This document shows positions 59,101-64,000 of a DNA stretch of 64,000 nt, one piece after another. How positions within the stretch are numbered: the first letter of the stretch is position 1; each line of letters begins with the position of its first letter. Where the stretch lies: positions 6,634,001 through 6,698,000 of the forward strand of contig NC_047068.1 in assembly GCF_902459465.1 (NCBI RefSeq), written 5' to 3'. The DNA is from Asterias rubens (taxonomy: Eukaryota; Echinodermata; Asteroidea; Forcipulatida; Asteriidae). Position numbers and translations under genes: made by a program. Below the pieces are notes generated by a model, which was given only the letters and a program-made list of their open reading frames with translations, had not been told where the DNA came from and ran no database searches.

Positions 59101-62100
59101 CAATCACAAGGTTGTGGGTTTGAATCCTACCAAGCTAACTGTGGTCCAGTGGTTAGACTGCAGGACTTGCAATCACAAGGTTATGGGTTTGAATCCTACC
59201 AAGCTAACTGTGGTCCAGTGGTTAGACTGCAGTGACTTGCAATCACAAGGTTGTGGGTTTGAATCCTACAAAGCTAACTGTGGTCCAGTGGTTAGACTGC
59301 AGTGACTTGCAATCACAAGGTTATGGGTTTGAATCCTACCAAGCTAACTGTGGTCCAGTGGTTAGACTGCAGTGACTTGCAATCACAAGGTTATGGGTTT
59401 GAATCCTACCAAGCTAACTGTGGTCCAGTGGTTAGACTGCAGTGACTTGCAATCACAAGGTTATGGGTTCGAATCCTACCAAGCTAACTGTGGTCCAGTG
59501 GTTAGACTGCAGTGACTTGCAATCACAAGGTTATGGGTTTGAATCCTACCAAGCTAACTGTGGTCCAGTGGTTAGACTGCAGTGACTTGCAATCACAAGG
59601 TTATGGGTTCGAATCCTACCAAGCTAACTGTGGTCCAGTGGTTAGACTGCAGTGACTTGCAATCACAAGGTTATGGGTTTGAATCCTACCAAGCTAACTG
59701 TGGTCCAGTGGTTAGACTGCAGTGACTTGCAATCACAAGGTTATGGGTTTGAATCCTACCAAGCTAACTGTGGTCCAGTGGTTAGACTGCAGGACTTGCA
59801 ATCACAAGGTTATGGGTTTGAATCCTACCAAGCTAACTGTGGTCCAGTGGTTAGACTGCAGTGACTTGCAATCACAAGGTTGTGGGTTTGAATCCTACCA
59901 AGCTAACTGTGGTCCAGTGGTTAGACTGCAGTGACTTGCAATCACATTGTTGTGGGTTTGAATCCTACCAAGCTAACTGTGGTCCAGTGGTTAGACTGCA
60001 GGACTTGCAATCACAAGGTTATGGGTTTGAATCCTACCAAGCTAACTGTGGTCCAGTGGTTAGACTGCCAAACTTTCAATCACAAGGGTGTGGGTTTGAA
60101 TCCTACCAAGTTAAACACTGATTTCACAATGACTAGAATAAGTATTATAACTAGAATAAGTCTAGTTACTGAATCACAGTTTTATCATTTTGTGAAATTC
60201 ATAATCATAGACATCAAACCAAAGTTTGTATCAGAGAGATTGGCTAGTGCCAGCATGGTGTGAAAGGAAGATTTAAAGAAACGAAACTTCTCACTTTTCC
60301 ACTTTTAACGCGGATAAAAAGGAGGGCAGAGATATAGCAAAATCACTGGCTTTAGAGGAGGTTTGGTGGTTAAATATATTTTTGTCCCACTGAGAACAAA
60401 GAGAACTAAGTTAAATAACCTATGACCTGTGACCTATGTCAATGACCTGTGTCCATGACCTGTATCCTATGACCTCTCACCTATTTGACCTGGAGCTCCT
60501 AGACGGTGACATGAGGAATGGTTCAACTCTACCGCAAGGAGTCGGGGTACCAGGCAACGAGCAGCTCTCCTCATCTACGGTCATGTTATCGTCCTCGGCG
60601 TACAGCTGAGCGCGTAGAGCCACGTGATCTAATATTTCCTTTTTGCTGACTTCAAGGTATTCTTCCTCGGCGTATCGTTGCTGGACGGCTGTCAGTTTCA
60701 CGTCGCGATGGTCCGAGAGAGGCTCGTCATTGAAACTGAATAATTGAAGAAAGAGTCAGTTTCAGATTGACAATCAGGCGTGAAATTAAATATCAGAGAA
60801 TTTTTAAAGAGAGAAGAGGGCAGGTGTCGTTCCTTTGCATTCAATGCTTCCAAGATAAAATTAAAAAACATTGACACTGCTTCGACAGAAAGACAAAATT
60901 AAAGTTTCGCATCAAAATTATATCGGGTTCCAAATTTCAGGGTTTAACAACAACAGGTCCCCGAGTTTATCTTTGCATTTCATACTTCCAAGCAAGGCTT
61001 GTAAATGACGAGGTTTAACAAAGAAGCTAATGCAACAAAAAATGATGTTCACGTACCATTTCTTGTGGATGTGCAGAGTGCATTGGACAAGATCCGTGGC
61101 TTTGAAGCCGGTGTATTCAACTAACTTGGGCGGCCATGGTGTATCTAAATGGTTGAATCAAGAAAATAAATAATAATAATAATATGACATCATCGGATGG
61201 GCACAAGTTGGTATGCTATCATCATCAGTCGTCACTCCGAGCACTGTCGTCTATGATGACTGCAAGGGAGTTTCAAGGAAGTCCCCGCTAACATGAAGCA
61301 GTTCAGTGGTCAGTGAACTTGGCAATATGGCTACTTGTTTGAGTGAGTGCCTGGCAGAAAAAAAGTATGCATGGAACAGAACTTACAACCAGTGTTCAGA
61401 GTGTTACGCGCTGGGTTCGACATTGCTTTCGTCCATGAATTGTCTATTTTTGGGCAGGGCGGTCAATTACTTTGAAAAGGCAGCCAATTAATTCAATTGC
61501 AGGGTGGCCTTTAGAAGGCGGACCATCCTTGCAAAACCCACATCTTGAGATCTCTGAATAACATCATAGTCTTCAGTCCGCTTTGTCTCTCATCCTAACT
61601 TACCACAGCCTGAGTTGATTCTGGCTAGGTAGAAGACGCTGGCCGCTTGATGCGCTAACGAGTACCGGCCGAAGTCAACATGGAGTAATGTGAGCTCGCT
61701 GATGTACAATGCAAGATACTTCAGTTGACGTTCTGCGTCGGCTAACTGGAAGTAGAGGATCAGGTATTCCCACATGGACGGCATCTAAAAGAACAAACAA
61801 AAATAGTCACTGATAGTAAATGTCTGTACTATGTCTCAAATAATGAATCTCTTTAGCACATTAATTTACCTGTCCAGAGTTTAAACTATTAAAAGGTCTA
61901 TTTTTTGCATTTATACCATCGGTCCATTTGGTTAGTAAGTTGTTTGCAACAGCTAATTCTATTTATTAAAAGGTCTATTTTTTGCATTTATACCATCGGT
62001 CCATTTGGTTAGTAAGTTGTTTGCAACAGCTAATTCTATTTTTTGCATTTATACCATCGGTCCATTTGGTTAGTAAGTTGTTTGCAACAACTAATTCTAT

Positions 62101-63732
62101 TTATTAAAAGGTCTATTTTTTGCATTTATACCATCGGTCCATTTGGTTAGTAAGTTGTTTGCAACAGCTAATTCTATTTTCTCCATTAAAAGGTCCACGG
62201 AAATTCATTCAAAGTTGTAAACCATCTTCACTTGGAGTAAGATTTATTATTTTTAAACTATACAGCAATCCTGAATGGACACTAATCCTTAGAATAAAAT
62301 GTTTTGGGGCGAAACAAAATTGAAGGAGGTCATTTTACTCACATCAATCTTCCCATGGAGGGTTGCTAAGATGTCACCCATCATCCTTACGACCTTTTCA
62401 TACTTGTAAGTTCCATCAGTCAACCACGCTGCCTCTCTGATAGTAACGATGTCCGGCTCCAACATTCTGCATTACAAAGAATACATCATCAGGGATATGT
62501 AAGCTGGGTTTTCACATCAGTGGGAAATGGTTAAATGTCTGACAAAAATGATTCGGCACAGCTCGTTGTTATGGTAACTTTAGGGACTGGTTGTGTCCAT
62601 TGTGTTTATGCACACTAATTGCTATTGTTGTACGACAACTGATGATTTTTGAGTAGCATTTGATACAATTTGTGAAGTATTTCACATATACATTTTTTTC
62701 ACAATCAACATTTCCATTCTCTTCCTCTAAACCACATTCACAACTGCAGAGACAAAAGTGACACGTGTCCCAATCAATGGAAAATCCCATCACAAAATGT
62801 AAACAAGTTGCTGCCATTAGGCATGCTGGGTTGAGCAGATTGTGCAAAAAAATGTTAAGCAGAAACTTGGCAAATTTCTTTGCTAAGCAAAAAATGAGTG
62901 TTGCACCAGTTGCAGCAATGTAAACTTTATGGACTTTTAACTGGTGACCTGTTCCTGTTAAGAAAGATTTTTTTTGCGTTAAGCGAGTTTTTGTACATAA
63001 CAGGCTTTATAAAATTGGGTCCTGGGTGTGACAGCTCTCACATACCTTGAGCACAGGACCATGGCAGTGATACCAACCAGCTGTAGATTGCCTCTGGATA
63101 CCGGTTGGTGCATGAGGTACCGGTCGATGCAGTTGATCACCATGTGTAGCGTGTGCGAGGAGTAGCCTTTCATCCCGGCCACCTCCACAAGCCAGTCTAC
63201 TAAGATGTATCTGTCAGATTAGAATCAGAATCAAAATCTTATAAATCACGCCTCTGCATTGTCTATACACTTTGATTACATTTCAACAGCTGTACAATTA
63301 GACTATATGATGCCTGTACACTCGTCACTTCAAAGGGGACATTTTTTTGCAGGATTCGAACCCTTGACCACTGGAGTGCCATACTAGAGCTCTAGCTACA
63401 GAGCAACATTTGGTGTAGAGGCTTAGTTGCACACAGTACACCAGATACTAGTCTAAGAGACCTTTAGCACAAGCTGTTAAAATCCCCCGCCGACCAGTTA
63501 TGGTGAGCAAGATACTTCATCAAAATCTTGTCAAGGCCACCAACAGTTTGGGTCATTCTCTGAGAGTTATAACACCTTACCTCATTGCACTGTTGAGTTT
63601 TGACTGCACATTGAAGAGTTTCTGCGAGTTCCTCGGTATGGAGTCTCGGATGTACGCCCTGGTAGCTTCAGCAGCCTGGTGGGGGAGCAGACCACCAAAC
63701 TTGCCCAGAGCGTATGCATTGTACAACTCCAT
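56196..63732 (-). CDS. CCNF: Cyclin F, 3' part (5' exons off the window)
   Basis: Eight coding exons: 63581-63732, 63046-63210, 62343-62466, 61604-61784, 61057-61144, 60481-60735, 58637-58830 and 56196-56746. They make 1710 nt, or 569 codons plus stop, with every junction phase-consistent. The order matches cyclin F: FNVQSKLNSAM then RYILVDWLVEVAGM opening the cyclin box, IVTIREAAWLTDGTYKYEKVV, the second cyclin fold (LTLLHVDFGRYSLAHQAA), TGFKATDLVQCTLHIHKKC, VKLTAVQQRYAEEEY, then the conserved tail patch DLVTTPTGELST and SGYDGDMESDAEGD, and a C-terminal basic stretch (SPRRPLKRLENSPRRRDSKR) that could act as a nuclear signal. The F-box and N-terminal part lie beyond the right edge. Cyclin F is the substrate receptor of an SCF ubiquitin ligase in S/G2; unlike other cyclins it is not known to activate a CDK. 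The large last exon encodes a Ser/Thr/Pro-rich tail of about 183 residues. Confidence 0.92.
57029..57056. repeat. Perfect palindrome with 11-bp arms
   Basis: GGCACCGACGG and CCGTCGGTGCC surround TAATTG. Related GCCGTCGGTGGCC and GGCAATnnCCCTTT blocks lie at 57060-57135 and 57930-58030, within CCNF intron sequence. Confidence 0.6.
58936..60115 (+). repeat. Tandem array of tRNA-like 68-71-bp units (about 17)
   Basis: Each unit has an A-box-like TGGTCCAGTGG and a B-box-like GGTTCGAATCC or, in most units, GGTTTGAATCC. GTGA-CTTGCAA-TCAC folds as an anticodon arm with a 7-base loop (TGC in the anticodon position). GTGGG..CCTAC fits a T stem. No matching acceptor stem is found, so these are tRNA-derived repeats rather than tRNA genes. 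Units vary mainly in CAGTGACTTGC against CAGGACTTGC and in GTGGG against ATGGG. The array lies in a CCNF intron, antisense to the gene. Confidence 0.92.
61889..62185. repeat. Four-copy tandem repeat, up to 87-bp units
   Basis: Units contain AAAAGGTCTATTTTTTGC, ATACCATCGGTCCATTTGG and TAGTAAGTTGTTTGCAAC. One unit lacks the AAAAGGTC segment. In the CCNF intron between the exons at 62343 and 61784. Near-identity suggests a recent expansion. Confidence 0.9.
62820..63025. repeat. Dispersed repeat (family 5), copy 3
   Basis: GTTGCACCAGTTGCAGCAATGTAAAC, AACTGGTGACCTGTTCCTG and GCGTTAAGCGAGTTTTTGTACATAAC match 10640-10860. In CCNF intron. Confidence 0.55.
63335..63425 (-). mobile_element. tRNA-derived SINE head
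   Basis: On the minus strand: TGTAGCTAGAGCTC (A-box-like), then GGGTTCGAATCC (B box), about 40 bp apart, followed by a T/A-rich stretch. There is no clear acceptor stem. In CCNF intron. Confidence 0.6.
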
Positions 63733-63985
63733 CTGTAAGAGAAATTATCCATTGGAAGAGATGAGGTTTTTGTGATAGAAACAGGTGTCGACCATTCAAC
63801 ATTTGCGACTTGTAATCAGGGAAATTTTGTACAACGATCAGGAAAATATTAAGGATTACATTACAACATATTTATGAACCACCAAACTTCCCCAGAGCGA
63901 CCTCATTGTACAATTCAATCCGTAAGAAATTGTCAATCGGAAGAGATGAGGTTTTCTGATAGAAACAAGTGTCTGAACATTCAAA
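63691..63985 (-). repeat. Duplication covering a CCNF exon acceptor
   Basis: 63691-63800 (exon 5' part, acceptor and upstream intron) and 63878-63985 match over about 108 bp at a spacing of 187 bp. They share ACCACCAAACTT, CCAGAGCG, CATTGTACAA, GGAAGAGATGAGGTTTT and GATAGAAACA. The upstream copy (in gene direction) has lost the AG (ACG in its place) and most of the exon. Confidence 0.85.
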
Positions 63986-64000
63986 GAGCCGAGAAGGATT

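Noticed and set aside
58936-60115. Cluster of functional tRNA genes
   Set aside because: A and B boxes are present, but the acceptor stems do not pair, the B box is mostly mutated and the D stem is short.
58933-60263. Repeated frames beginning MTCNHKV across the tRNA-like array
   Set aside because: They arise from the 70-bp unit length; overlapping frames repeat the same peptide and shift with each indel.

Overview
The window looks like nuclear DNA of a marine invertebrate deuterostome, most likely an echinoderm and quite possibly a sea star. Genes are split by GT-AG introns with AT-rich intergenic DNA. There are many short inverted-repeat elements and tRNA-derived SINEs, and the clearest genes have vertebrate orthologues. 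The species cannot be fixed from sequence alone. There is no sign of prokaryotic organisation, operons or CRISPR.

Layout. (1) 1-16.7 kb holds three apolipoprotein-D-like lipocalin genes. The first (398-2522, +) lacks its first exon at the window edge. The second (7152-11194, -) and third (14047-16560, +) are complete, secreted proteins of 186 and 191 residues. Exon lengths (67, 156-162, 230 nt) and phases match, so they are a local duplication family. (2) 19.1-27.0 kb carries an 11-exon minus-strand gene for a 441-residue protein with a PH domain followed by a START lipid-transfer domain. (3) 27.17-39.47 kb is one giant fold-back element of about 12.3 kb. It has near-identical outer ends, then arrays of a 188/201-bp tandem repeat (about 22 copies left, about 11 right), then a 20/21-bp minisatellite in each arm, and a core made of smaller inverted-repeat elements and a broken THAP-domain fragment. 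It starts about 180 bp upstream of the PH-START start codon. (4) 39.5-46.8 kb has no convincing gene but contains a 297-bp hairpin element with a perfect 9-bp target duplication. (5) 46.87-49.61 kb encodes a 168-residue LDAF1/promethin (lipid-droplet assembly factor), followed in frame by a 61-codon open, hydrophobic extension after the stop. (6) 56.2-63.7 kb is the 3' two-thirds of a cyclin F gene (CCNF, -). One intron holds a tandem array of about 17 tRNA-like 68-71-bp units.

The gene products do not form one pathway. Lipocalins, a PH-START protein and LDAF1 all concern lipids, but nothing shows that they are co-regulated. The most unusual features are the modular fold-back element, the tRNA-like satellite, two interlocked inverted repeats in the fold-back core, the possible LDAF1 read-through, and four partial duplications that each copy a 3' splice site plus the start of the next exon just upstream of the real exon. 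All coding models were assembled by hand from splice signals and reading phase; no alignment or search was run.
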